Below are positions 9,995 to 20,100 of a stretch of DNA of 64,000 nucleotides, piece by piece. The notes beneath the pieces are model-generated. The model did no database searches and was not told the DNA's origin. It saw nothing but the letters and a program-made list of their open reading frames with translations. The position numbers were made by a program, and so were the translations under genes. Positions within the stretch are counted from its first letter, which is position 1. Each line of letters begins with the position of its first letter. This DNA is from Phytophthora colocasiae (Eukaryota > Oomycota > Peronosporomycetes > Peronosporales > Peronosporaceae): assembly GCA_018806915.1 (NCBI GenBank), contig JAGKQI010000053.1:62001-126000 (forward strand), read 5' to 3'.

Positions 9995-11638
9995 ATGTTC
10001 AAGGGCAGCCCGACCACAAGTGGTAGTGGTGGCTCGCCGTTCGAGTACACGACAGCGTCTACGACGCGCGACCCACGTCGCTCTCCTGCTGAAGACGGCG
10101 AGGTCGAAGTGGACTATGAGGAGTCCGAACAGGGCGATGCCCCTGCGTCTCCTGCTCCTGCGAGCTCTCGGACGACTCAACCTGAGCTGCGCTCTCCACG
10201 TGATCCACGTCGGTACACGCTTCCTCGGCAGCTGCATCAGCCCAACCCATTCCCGGAGGGGCCTTCGAGCCTCGTGCTCAACGCGTTACGCAACGCACCA
10301 CCACTTCCTGCTCGCGATGAGCCAGAGTCGCTCGAGGGCGTCGAAGACGCGATCACCAACCCTCTGGATGAGGCACAGGAGGCCTCTATGAGCGGTGCTC
10401 CAGAGTCACGTCGACCGGTCCAACGGGACATCGTTGGGACTTCGTCGCGACGCGACTACGGCTTCGAGCCTCGTGATCCTGCCGAGCGGGTGAAACAGTT
10501 AATGGCGCAGCCAAACCTGCACGGATACGCCATTGGCGCTGCACCTCGCACCGTGGCTGAGACTCAGCAGCGGCAAGGGCTCCATGAGCGTTTCCTGACC
10601 CCGCAGGTATGCACACTCGTCGAGTATCGACAACGCTTGGATAAGCAACGACGGCGCGAGTCTGTGCCTCAGATGAGGACGTATCCGCTGCTCCTCCAGA
10701 CCGGAGAGACGACCAGGGACTATATGGTCCATGTGGCCACTTGGGCCGAGGCTTCCCGGAAGCTCGCGTCATTCGATCGGCTCATGGAGAGCCACTCTGA
10801 GGTGGACGTCCGCCTCGCTCGAGGTTTACTCTTCCAGTACGCGAAGATACGCGTGCGGCCCGGCCGCTTTCCTCGTCACACGACGGCAGTGGCTCCCGCC
10901 TCTCAGGCCACTATTCCTGCTTCGCAGGACGCTCCTCCAGTCTCCGAGGGAGACTCGCTGGCTGTGCCAGCCACGGACCAGGGCCTGAGCTCGGCTGCTA
11001 GTCCGTCAGCTTCCCACACTAGTGGTGAGAAGCGGGTGTCGACCGAGTGGTCGACCTTGAGCCCTTCGGGCGCCTCCGACCTTCGCGATCAAAAGCGTCC
11101 ACGACGTCAGGGCAGTCCTGCCTCAGGGGCCCTTCGAACTCCCACGAGTTTTGGGAATGAGGATACCCACGCCACTTCACCAGATACTGGTTTTGACTAC
11201 GGTGGCGACGCCGTGCCATCAGGCGCTCCACGTGGTAATGGGGAGTCCCCTGCTCATCGAGCAACGGCGGAGGAGGCCGATTCGCTGCGGGACGCAGTAC
11301 TCGACGAGTGTGATGAGCGCTATTTGTCGCAGCGCGCCTGGTATCAACTCGATCACTCGATCGGTACTCTCCAGAGTCAGACTCAGTCTCTTCAGGGGAA
11401 CCTGGACAGCGTTTGGCATTCGCATGCCCAACTCGCTCATGACATAGAGGAGATTGAGAGCCGGGTGGCTTGGCTCGAAGGGCCTCAGTATCTGACCGCT
11501 CGCCTGCATCAGCAGGAGCTTCAGCTCGCTGAGCTGCGGGGCCAGGTGACGATGCTGCTGCAGATGACGCAGCCTGGGCGCGTGTCGTCGGCGCCAACGC
11601 CTCCGTGCTCACCCCCGCGGGGTCCCGATATGTCTTAA
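9995..11638 (+). CDS. D antisense ORF (aORF-D), 547 aa, unknown function
   Basis: I do not recognise this protein. It lies on the strand opposite to D pol, about 300 bp inside the 3' LTR, and overlaps the 3' end of pol (chromodomain side) by about 620 bp. The frame is open back into the LTR, but the first ATG is at 9995. The N-terminal part is Ser/Pro/Arg-rich and acidic. The middle (about residues 165-290) looks globular. A basic KRPRR lies near residue 366, and a predicted coiled coil lies at the C-terminus (about 446-525). The layout resembles aORF-C. A nuclear DNA/RNA-binding or assembly role is inference. No frameshift is seen in 547 codons, which for a nested relic is notable. Confidence 0.6.
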   Translation: MFKGSPTTSGSGGSPFEYTTASTTRDPRRSPAEDGEVEVDYEESEQGDAPASPAPASSRTTQPELRSPRDPRRYTLPRQLHQPNPFPEGPSSLVLNALRNAPPLPARDEPESLEGVEDAITNPLDEAQEASMSGAPESRRPVQRDIVGTSSRRDYGFEPRDPAERVKQLMAQPNLHGYAIGAAPRTVAETQQRQGLHERFLTPQVCTLVEYRQRLDKQRRRESVPQMRTYPLLLQTGETTRDYMVHVATWAEASRKLASFDRLMESHSEVDVRLARGLLFQYAKIRVRPGRFPRHTTAVAPASQATIPASQDAPPVSEGDSLAVPATDQGLSSAASPSASHTSGEKRVSTEWSTLSPSGASDLRDQKRPRRQGSPASGALRTPTSFGNEDTHATSPDTGFDYGGDAVPSGAPRGNGESPAHRATAEEADSLRDAVLDECDERYLSQRAWYQLDHSIGTLQSQTQSLQGNLDSVWHSHAQLAHDIEEIESRVAWLEGPQYLTARLHQQELQLAELRGQVTMLLQMTQPGRVSSAPTPPCSPPRGPDMS

Positions 11639-11765
11639 GCAAGCCGACGTAGAACACAGGGTGTGTTCGCATCCGCTTTGGCAAGTCAAGCGTGTATGCC
11701 AGGCCCTTCTTGGCCACGACCGTAAATGGTCCGATGAAACGCGGACGCAATTTCGTCTTAAAGAC
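11019..11765 (-). pseudogene. pol: D pol, C-terminal end with chromodomain (partial)
   Basis: Reading from 11765 leftwards: a GPF module (RPRFIGPFTV, HPVFYVGLLK) just after the integrase core, a Pro/Ala-rich linker, then a chromodomain (about 11200-11080, QYLVKWRGYPHSQNSWE with the aromatic residues expected for methyl-lysine reading), ending at 11019. Upstream codons (FKTKL) run straight into the C1 LTR. It is truncated by insertion and not visibly frameshifted. It overlaps aORF-D on the other strand. Confidence 0.85.
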
Positions 11766-12226
11766 TGTAATGGGTCTACTTAGACCTATTAGGTGGCGTA
11801 CACGTGCGCTTACGTGTATGAGGAAGCGTGCAAATAGAATAGACTTAATTTAAGTATACTTATTTAAATAAGTATAATTAAATCAAGTATAACTAAATTA
11901 AACTGCAAAAATACCGTAAAATGAGAACTGTTATTGAATTTGGCATAAGCCAATTATGGACCTCCTAAAACTGTTTGTTATCTATTTCTAAAGGGTCTGC
12001 CAACGTGTGGTTGGCAGAAACTCTGCTCAGTGATTGGTAGAAATCCGTTACTTTCTACCAATAATATGCACAAATGCACACGAACCATCCAATAATGTGG
12101 TTCGCCCATGTATCCATTGGTGTGTACAGCACACCAAGGTCTGAGGCCCATTTCCAACCTCTAACAGTTATCCTAACTGTTAGAGTTACAAGTGGTACAA
12201 CCACTTGTACGTGTAACCCCGTTACA
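11766..12226 (-). repeat. C1 3' LTR
   Basis: 461 bp from TGTAATGGGTC to CCCCGTTACA, same as 47355-47814, 55127-55586 and 63551-64000. It is almost entirely made of perfect inverted repeats: a 22-nt palindrome at 11855-11876, TCTGCCAAC/GTTGGCAGA, ATTGGTAGAAA/TTTCTACCAAT, CTAACAGTTA/TAACTGTTAG, ACAAGTGGT/ACCACTTGT and GTGTAAC/GTTACAC. Left flank AAAGAC is the likely start of the target duplication. Confidence 0.95.
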
Positions 12227-12327
12227 CCATCCCCCCGTTAAGATTCGACGTATCGGTCTCGATACGTCAATCAACAGAACTTGACAAGACCGTCAAGTTC
12301 CCAAGAGAAATCCGAGTTCATTTCGCA
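12227..12327 (+). promoter_or_regulatory. C1 polypurine tract and initiator-like site for the antisense ORF
   Basis: CCATCCCCCCGTT (12227-12239) is the polypurine tract on the element strand. Two perfect 9-bp stems follow (GACGTATCG/CGATACGTC and GAACTTGAC/GTCAAGTTC). TCATTTCGCAAT at 12318-12329 fits the core of the oomycete initiator consensus (TCATTYYNCAWT) and overlaps the aORF start codon. This would give transcription away from the 3' LTR on the antisense strand. The match could be chance. Confidence 0.45.
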
Positions 12328-13875
12328 ATGGACTCGCCAACGCCCACGTCTCCGTCCGCTACTGCGGACGCGCAAGCCTCACCTGCTGCCTCTGCAGCAG
12401 GAACAACGACCTCAGCAGTGCTCACTAGCACTGCTGCTTCCAGCGGTCCGACAGAGAAGCTCTCTGTCACCAAGTACCACGCTCTCCATAAGGAGAAGCA
12501 TGAGAAGAAGAAGAAGTCTTCTTCTCTAGCAGAGATTAAGAATCCTGCTGTCCCTCTCAAAGAACTCTTTGGAGAGGACTACGAAGACATCCTCGACTAC
12601 GAGGAGGATGTCGAGGAGGGGGAGGTTGATGTCAAGGCTCCCGCTCCCGTGTCTTCGTCCGAAGACACGTCAGACCCACCCGTGGGATCTCGACGACCTC
12701 GTGATGAGGCCTCGGACGCTTCAAGCTCGAAGCGTCCGCGCAGTGATGATGAAGCGTCCCCCATGTCGAGGGCGCTCACTGCCCCGCGCACTGATCCGCC
12801 AGTGCGCACACCATGGATGCCTACTGAGGCTGAGATCCATGACCGGTTCGGTGCAAGTTCACCACCGAACCCGATACTGTTGTACTCATGCAACAGTATC
12901 AACGACGACGACGTCGCCGCTAAGGTTGTCTTTGAGTCCGAGACTCAAAGACGCGACTACTATATCGGGCTCTTCCACGAGCTCCGATATTATGCAGCGA
13001 AGAAGACTTCGCGCAAGAGCAAAGTGCCAGAGTGGCAGGCACTTTGTCAGTCGTGGAACGCCTTTGTTGAAAACTTCAACAAAGACCCGAAGGCATATCG
13101 CGATCGCGTTGCTGCGGCTCGCGATCGCTACTACACTTACACTACACGTGGTAAGTGTGAACGCCTCCATGATCAGTCCATGGAAGCGGGGATCCCATGT
13201 GCCGTTCCCTTTGGCACACCCTGCCCGTGTTGCCAACCCTTGGCAACACGTCTCACCGAAAGTGATCTCCTGGGGTACACGATTGTCCGTGTACCCGATC
13301 ACATCAAGGAGCTCCGTGGTCGTATTGTGCCACGCGAAGCTCCGAGTGCTGTGGCTGACCGCAGCACTCCTCGTGCAGGGATTACCCCTGCAAGTTATGG
13401 TGGGCTTCGTACGCCCTCACCATTTCCGGAACGTCCTCCATCAGGACGTTCCGCGGCTCCCATGTATCTCGATGGGGAGGAAATCCTCTCCAACGAATAC
13501 GAAAACGAACCCCTTGAGAGTTCGTTCTCTTATGAGCCACGATCCGCTCCACAATCCAGCGGATCGCTCCACGCGCGTCGCGCAACGGCGGCGGAGGGGG
13601 TGGGAACACTCCCTCCGCATGGTCAACGCTATGACCATGACGATTGTGCCCTGCACGATCGAGTTGCTGCGCTGGAGCAGACACAGAGCGCTGAGATAGC
13701 TGCTATGAAGCAGGAGGTTCGTGTCCTCCGTGCTGAGGTCTGCGAGGCAGCTCAGACTGCCTCGAACCTCTCGTCCGGTCTTGGGACGAGAGTGAACCGG
13801 TTGATCGACCGTGTCGACGGTCTCGAGAAGGCCTTCCAGGCCTCTCGCACTCCTCAGTCGGACTACCAGCCCTAG
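12328..13875 (+). CDS. C1 antisense ORF (aORF-C), 515 aa, unknown function
   Basis: Intact ORF on the strand opposite to C1 pol, beginning 102 bp inside the 3' LTR. I do not recognise the family. Visible parts: Ser/Ala/Thr-rich N-terminus, a Lys run near residue 58, an acidic stretch (about 80-110), the basic motif KRPR near 135, and an aromatic-rich central region (about 155-310) with a CPCC cysteine cluster near 298. The C-terminal coiled coil spans about 443-505. The last ~490 bp overlap the chromodomain end of pol antisense. The coding sequence itself is made of short hairpins. Layout is like aORF-D. C2 carries a broken copy (47916-49459). A regulatory protein made from the antisense strand, by analogy with HBZ of HTLV-1, is only a suggestion. 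Confidence 0.65.
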   Translation: MDSPTPTSPSATADAQASPAASAAGTTTSAVLTSTAASSGPTEKLSVTKYHALHKEKHEKKKKSSSLAEIKNPAVPLKELFGEDYEDILDYEEDVEEGEVDVKAPAPVSSSEDTSDPPVGSRRPRDEASDASSSKRPRSDDEASPMSRALTAPRTDPPVRTPWMPTEAEIHDRFGASSPPNPILLYSCNSINDDDVAAKVVFESETQRRDYYIGLFHELRYYAAKKTSRKSKVPEWQALCQSWNAFVENFNKDPKAYRDRVAAARDRYYTYTTRGKCERLHDQSMEAGIPCAVPFGTPCPCCQPLATRLTESDLLGYTIVRVPDHIKELRGRIVPREAPSAVADRSTPRAGITPASYGGLRTPSPFPERPPSGRSAAPMYLDGEEILSNEYENEPLESSFSYEPRSAPQSSGSLHARRATAAEGVGTLPPHGQRYDHDDCALHDRVAALEQTQSAEIAAMKQEVRVLRAEVCEAAQTASNLSSGLGTRVNRLIDRVDGLEKAFQASRTPQSDYQP

Positions 13876-15133
13876 GTAGTCCGTGCTGCACGTACGGCTT
13901 CAACCGCCCGACGTAGAAGGTCGGGTGGAGCCTCATGCTGGACGGTATGTCCAGCCGGTACGCGTTACCATGCCGTTCAAGTACTTTGAACGGCCCAATG
14001 AATCTTGGAGCAAGCTTGCTTGCTCCAAAGTCAGACACTGCATGTCTAGGTAGGTTTTGTGTAGCTAACAAAACTAATGAACCCACTTTGAATTCATTTG
14101 TGTTGCCTCTACCAACAGTATCAGCGTTCAGCTTCTGTCGATCGACAGAAGCTGCGATAGCATCCTGGACAAACCGTATGACGCCTTGTCTTCGCTGGAC
14201 AAAGTCTAGCGCACCCGAGCTGAATCCTTTCAGCTTGTCGCCCTTGTCAGCAGCAGGCCCTGCCTGCTCGCTATCATCTCTCATGTCTGTGCCCGGCACA
14301 GACATCGCGCGCTCGTTCCTGCTCGAACGAGACGTCGCACGCGTCACCGCAGCTGATAGTGTGCTGCTATCAGTTGCATTCTGCGGTTGTTCGGACGCAA
14401 CCGTAGATCCTCCCCCACTTAAGGAGGAAACTACCCCGCCGAGCATGCTCGGCAATCGTGGATGCCTCATGGCGTTCACGTAGAACGGTGTATGCCCTGT
14501 CGAGGCATGCACCGAGTTGTTGATGGCAAACTCTGCCATCGGCAAGCACTCGCTCCAATGCGGGAACGAGTGAGCGTAGCTCTTCAACGTGTCACCCAGT
14601 ACACGGTTGACACGTTCGGTCTGCCCGTCCGTCTGCGGATGATCCGCAGTCGACATTGATAATTGTGAGCCAAGAAGTGTAAACACTTCTTGCCAGAACC
14701 GCGCTGTGAAGCGTGGATCACGGTCCGACACAATGTCGAGCGGCATGCCATGGTGTTTGAACACCATGTCAACAAACAGTCGCGCAGTCTGCGCGGCTGT
14801 AACAGTAGCCGGGACGGCAGCAAGATGAACCATCTTGCTGAATCGGTCCACAAAGACAACGATGCCCGTCCTCCGCTTGCTGTCAGGCGGAAGACCGAAG
14901 ACAAAGTCCATGGACATGGACTGCCAACACTCCGACGGAGTCGGTAGTGATTGAAGAGGAGCCTGCGAGAACTGCGCAGGCTTCACGCGTTGACAAACCT
15001 CGCAAGCACGTACGTACTTGCGCACCCACTTGTACTGGTGGTGCCAGTAGAAGTCACGCGTGAGAAGAGTGTATGTCTTCTCACGACCCGGATGCCCTGC
15101 CGTGGGGGCATCGTGATACTCGAACATGATCCT
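13382..15133 (-). pseudogene. pol: C1 pol: integrase and chromodomain
   Basis: Reading leftwards from 15133: integrase zinc region (HDAPTAGHPG and CEVCQRV), catalytic core with MDFVFGLP, the D of SDRDPRF and the E of DGQTERVNR, then the GPF module (PRFIGPFKVL, HPTFYVGRLK). After a frame change near 13690 comes a chromodomain (WIVERIVAHKR to FRIRWRGFPPHRDTWEP, 13580-13420). All integrase catalytic residues appear present. The right end is interrupted by a 264-bp insertion. The left ~490 bp lie antisense to aORF-C. Confidence 0.9.
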
Positions 15134-15397
15134 TCCTCCGGCATGCCCACTCAACCAAAGGATTACTGGAATCGACTTTCAATCGACCACGTAAGATTTT
15201 GCCAATGTATTTACTGGTTGCTCTGGATGTGCAGAGACCCAAAAGCTCACGGTACCGCTCGTTTTGGATCAGGGTGTGTAGACGCCATAAGTGTCTTGCA
15301 CAACTTTTTTAAGTTGCTCGTATGACATATCCAGCATTTGCTCTTCAGTTGACGGTTCCGTAGATTTGTCGGTATTTTCTTCCTTTACCATTGATAC
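15134..15397. mobile_element. 264-bp insertion in C1 pol with 5-bp duplication
   Basis: C2 reads GATCCTCAACC without a break (about 50711-50721). C1 has 264 extra bp between two copies of ATCCT (15129-15133 and 15398-15402). The ends show no TIR and no TG/CA. The minus strand contains two adjacent coding-like stretches in different frames, one with the peptide MLDMSYEQLKKVVQDTYG and one with RELLGLCTSRATSKYIGKI. The source is unknown. It may be a captured gene fragment or part of a non-autonomous element. It lies just before the integrase zinc finger and breaks pol. Confidence 0.65.
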
Positions 15398-16830
15398 ATC
15401 CTCAACCGGAGGTCATGATCATTCGGAACGACAATGCGATCCGCATTGTCGTCTACTGCACTGTACAACAGTAGGCCTTCGTGTACACGATAGCGATGTA
15501 CACGAGCTCGAAGATGAGGGGTTAGCTTCCGACGTGCCACGTCGGAAGGTGCTGCGAGGAACTCCAGCAGCCCCTTCGCGTCTGCATCCCTTGCATACGC
15601 GTTCTTCACGTCGTCAATCAGCGTTGACGACGGCACACTTGTCCTCACGACGCCAACAGCGTTGGCGTCGACCGTCTCCGCATAGTCAGGTCGACGCGAT
15701 AACGCGTCGGCCACTACATTGAGTCTTCCGGGTTTGTACTCCACCCGGAAGTTGTACTCCGCGAAGAAGGACAACCATCTCGCCATACGTTGCGAGATGT
15801 GCGGCGACTTAATCGCCGTACGCAATGATGCGTGGTCTGTATAGACCACGAACGGTCTACTCCCAAGTAGATACACTCGGAACTTTGCGAGTGCATACTT
15901 CATGGCAAGGAGCTCCTTGTCATGTACGGGATAGTTACGCTCAGCTGGCTTCAGCTGACGCGATTGATAGTAGACTACACGATCACGCCCTTCGTGATCG
16001 TGTTGCATCAATGCACATCCGATTGCAAAGTCGGATGCATCGCACACTACGTGGAATGGACGATCTTGGTCCGCCACGGCCAAGATCGGCGCTTCAGTCA
16101 AGCCCTGCTTGACTGCACCGAATGCCTCCTCGCACTCGGTCGTCCAAATCCACTCAGCTTCTTTCTTAAGAAGCTGTGACAACGGGCGAATCTTGCCCGC
16201 ATAGTTCTCCACGTACTTGCACAAGTACGTGGCAAAGCCCAAGGAACTGCCTCAGTTCCTTCACATTGGATGGCGTGGGCCATTCATTGATCACTCTGAC
16301 CTTCTCTGGGTCAGGGCGCACGCCGTCTTTCCCCACGAGACACCCCAGCACGGGTATCTCGCTCGCCCCGAAGATACACTTCTTCAGGGCGTTCGCATAG
16401 AGCTTATGTTTCCTCATAGCTCTAGCAGCTTCCGGAGATGCACCTTGTGCATCTCAATGTCCGTCTTCCGTTCACAGCCCGGCTGTGGACGAACACGTCG
16501 TCGAAGTAGCTCGGTGCGAAGTCGCGCACCGAGCGCAATAGATGTGTCACGCATCTATTGAACGTCGCAGGGGCGTTCTTAAGCCCCTGCGGCATGACGA
16601 GCCACTCCCAAAGCATACCGCTTGGAGTGCTTACCGCAGTGAGAGGGATGTCCCTCTCACGCATGAGGATCTGATAGAATCCATCACGCAGATCTAGAGC
16701 ACTGAAGATAGTGCTCAAGGCCATCGAATCGATGATAACATCTTTTCGCGGTATCGGCGTCTGCGCCGGTATCGTCGCATCGTTCAACTTGTTGTACGCA
16801 TGAACGATGCGCCAGCCGCCCTGTGGTTTC
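15398..16830 (-). pseudogene. pol: C1 pol: RT (partial) and RNase H
   Basis: From 16830 leftwards: RT block KPQGGWRIVHAYNKLND, FSALDLRDGFYQI, MPQGLKNAPATFN, catalytic YFDD (about 16510), LKKCIFGASEIPVLG after a frame change, then the resident gypsy RNase H with intact CDASDFAIG, Glu and TDHASL motifs and the closing LSRRPDY. Frame breaks occur near 16465, 16390 and 16235. The N-terminal RT codons and protease are lost at the copia-2 junction. Unlike A and B there is no second RNase H. Confidence 0.9.
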
Positions 16831-17112
16831 TGTTGCAGGTGATCCAATACGATCCCGCAATGATTACGGTAAGATGTTTACGCCACCGATGATTAGACGA
16901 GTAGGATGATTGGACGAGTACAGAATGTTGGTGATTGGATGCACCAAATGATTGGATGCAGACCAGGTAGAGAAAACAGTGTAAGCTCATATCAATCAAT
17001 CACTTCTGAATTTCCATTCTACCCCTCAAGTGACTTCCCTCGCCTCGGCCTCCTCGCCCCAAGCTTCGGCAGTCCTCCCCTCGCAAGACAACCTCTACCA
17101 CGACCTTCTTCA
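16831..17112 (+). repeat. Copia-2 5' LTR
   Basis: 282 bp, TGTTGCAGG...CTTCTTCA. Carries the variants CCCCTCAAGTG and ACAACCTC typical of the array. It is followed by the initiator-tRNA-type primer site GGTTATGAGCCC at 17113. Confidence 0.95.
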
Positions 17113-17116
17113 GGTT

Positions 17117-20100
17117 ATGAGCCCAAGTACCATGTCATCTGTCCAAGATACCAAGATCTCCATCGACAAGTTCAACGGCGAGAACTACGCCACGTGGAAC
17201 CGTTACATGCGTGGCGTGTTCCTGACCAAGTCGGTGTGGAATGTGGTGAACCGCGAGACGACGCCTACGTTCACGGACTCCAGGGCCAAGGACGAGTATG
17301 TCAAGTCGAGCAACGTCGCCTTCGGTCTGATGCTCCTCCACATGGACGCGGACTACCATCATGTTGTCGACGACTACGAGGAAGCCTGGGTCGCGTGGGC
17401 GCGCTTGCGTACCCTTTACGGTGGATCGCAGAAGGCTGGACGCATATATCTCAAGCGTCAGCTCTTCAGCATGGAGATGGCAGAAGGCGGAAACATCCTT
17501 CACCATTGCAACGAAGTCCTCAACATCAGCGCGAAGCTTAGCAGTATCGGCGCCAAGATGGAGGACGAGGATGTGGCGATCTGCTTGCTGCGCAGTCTGC
17601 CCAAGAGCTACGAGAACGTCGTACTCAACATGGAGATGAGCAATGCAGAGCTGCGGACGCAAGATGTAGTGAAGGTGCTCACGAATGAGCATATCAAGCG
17701 ACAAGGCGAGAAGACTGCGGCGGTGAAAATCGAGGAAGCAGCAAAGGCCTTCAACGCCGAGCGTCAAACTCGCCGGTGTGACTACTGCGGAAAATTGGGG
17801 CACGTTATCGACAAGTGCTGGACCAAGCAGAAAGAAGAAAATCGAGGAGCACGACGCGGCCGAGGTGGTCGCGGTGCCAGCAACGTTGAGTGGTGCGACG
17901 ACGATGACGACTACATCGCGTTTGCAGTCTCCATGTCGACAGCGTGTGGAATGTCGTCGGGCAAGAAGTTTCAAGGCTCATGGGCGATCGACAGTGGTGC
18001 AACCCACCACATTTGCAACGACAAGTCCAAGTTCATCGACATCAACTTGCGCGACGAAGGCGAACTCACAGTTGCCAACGGTCAAACGGCCAAGATTTTG
18101 GGAGTTGGTACCGTTGTGCAACAAGTGATTCTGCCCAACCGGAGTGTGCGCGACGTCCGAATCGAAGATGCTCTCTACGTGCCGAGTAACCTGCTGTCTG
18201 TGCCTCAGATCAACCGAGGTGGAGATTTCAAGGTGGTGTTTGACGGCTCCGAGATGCACATTGCGCGCAAGTCGTCGAAGAAGATCGTTGCTTCCGCAGA
18301 CCTGATCGACGGACTCTACTGGCTACGAGTACCCAAGGGTTCTGCCAATTCGACGACTACGGTCTCGATCAACAGTGTCGATCTTCATGCGCGGATGGGT
18401 CATGCTCCGAACGACGTGCTACGGAAGATGGTTTCGAGCGGCATGGTGACGGGCGCGAAAATGCCGACATCGTCGAAGAACTCAAGCGGATGCCGCGGGT
18501 GTCAGCAAGGGAAGATGGTCCAAAAACCCTTTCCGAGTAACCCGGACAAGCCCAAGTACAAGCCATTCGAGTTCCTGCACTTCGACCTTTGTGGCCCCAT
18601 GGAGAAAGAGTCGCTTGGTGGCAGCAAGTATCTACTGCTAATCACTGACGAAGCCAGCGGCTGCATGACGGGATTCTGTTTGCGCGCTAAGTCGGAGAGT
18701 GAAGACTGTCTGCGCAAGTTCATCGCTAAAGTGGAGCGCCAATTCGATGCCAGGGTCAAGTTCGTGCGTCATGACGGTGCCAAGGAGTTCGCGACCAACT
18801 CGCTCAAGGCCTTTTACGACAATCATGGCATTGAAGTCCAGCCGACGGTTCGATATGCGCATCAGACGAATGCTACTGCAGAACGCGCCAACCGGACGAT
18901 TGTGACTATCGGGCGCAACATGCTTCACTTCGCACGTTTGGACAAGACGTTTTGGGCGGAAGCGGCGATGACGGCAATTTACATCAAGAATCGACTGCCG
19001 TCACCCAAGGTCCCAGGGAAGACGCCGTTTGAGATTGTGTACAAGAGGAAGCCCAACGTGAAGCACATGCGCGTTTTCGGGTGCAAGGCCTACGTCCTGA
19101 CGCCGAAGGAGAAGCGACTCAAGTGGGACCCCAAGGCTCGTGAAGGAATTTTCATGAGCTATGAAGAGCGTTCGAAGGCGTATCGCGTTTATGACATCGA
19201 GGCGGGCCGGGTAGTGATTTCTCGCGATGTCACTTTTGACGAATCGACCTTCGACGACGCCAATGTTGTTGTGGATGATGATGAAGATGTCGAAGATGCT
19301 GCGGATATCCTTGAAGACCTCGAGATTTCGAACGACCATGGAACGCGTGAATTCAAGCAGGCTGGGAAACGCAAGGCTCGTTCTAATGCTGAGGATCGTG
19401 AACATGTTCGTCGACCGCGTCGCAGCGCTGGATTAGAAGAAGCAAGCGCTCCGGACTCTGACCATCAAGAAGCCAAATCTGAAGACAATGATGATGATGA
19501 CTCGACTCAGCCGATGTACTGGCGTGCGAGTGCCAATGCAGTGGAGACGAGTGACAGCGCCGAGCCGAAGACGTTCCAAGATGCTGTGAGCGGCGAAGAC
19601 CAAGTCCACTGGCGGAAGGCGATCCGAGCAGAACTCAAGTCGATGCGACTTCGTGGAGTGTTTCGTGGCGCCAAATTACCGAACAACCAACGCGCGGTCG
19701 GAACCAAGTGGGTGTTCAAGATCAGCGTAAAGCCGACGGGTCCATCGAGAAGTACAAGGCTCGACTCGTCGCGAAAGGATTTGTGCAGAAGTATGGCATC
19801 GACTACACCGAGACGTTTTCGCCGGTGGTCAAGTACGTCACGCTGCGAATGATCATCGCTGTGGCCAAGTTCTTCAATTGGCCTCTCGACCAACTTGATG
19901 TTGTCACGGCGTTCCTGTACGGCTTGATGAAGGAGAAGGTGTTCTGCAGTGTTCCAGAAGGCGTGGAACTTGATGACGGCTACGACTGCGTGGAACTGCT
20001 CAAGGCGATCTACGGTCTCAAGCAAGCTTCTCGAGTGTGGAATGAGACTTTTGACGAGTATGTGCGCTCCATCGGATTTCGCGTTTCGAGCTACGATCCG

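Larger units (their letters stand above)
9305..11765 (-). mobile_element. D: Ty3/gypsy element, 3' part only
   Basis: On the minus strand this is the 3' end of a chromodomain gypsy element: end of pol, antisense ORF, polypurine tract and 3' LTR (at the left). It is inserted in A3 gag, probably after GCTAA (9300-9304). It is interrupted at 11766 by C1, inside the pol codons just upstream of the GPF motif. The remaining D pol, gag and 5' LTR are expected to the right of base 64000. Confidence 0.82.
11766..16830 (-). mobile_element. C1: Ty3/gypsy family C element, 3' portion
   Basis: Minus-strand element: 3' LTR at left, antisense ORF, then pol reading right to left up to the RT domain, where copia-2 interrupts it at 16830 after the codons for KPQGG. 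The matching 5' end (gag and 5' LTR, same orientation) is at 62904-64000. The protease and first part of pol (equivalent to C2 52138-54480) are absent. C1 sits in D pol. The two C1 LTRs differ at about four sites, more than the one site in C2, so C1 is older. Confidence 0.88.

Noticed and set aside
12929..12951. GC-rich stem-loops as bacterial-type terminators or attenuators
   Set aside because: Hundreds occur inside coding sequence without T-runs, and the sequence is eukaryotic.
12569..13699. Long plus-strand ORF in another frame over aORF-C (Arg/Ser-rich)
   Set aside because: It is a shadow of the 515-codon frame. Composition is extreme, with no domain, and the 12328 frame has the better start and is disturbed by fewer changes in C2.
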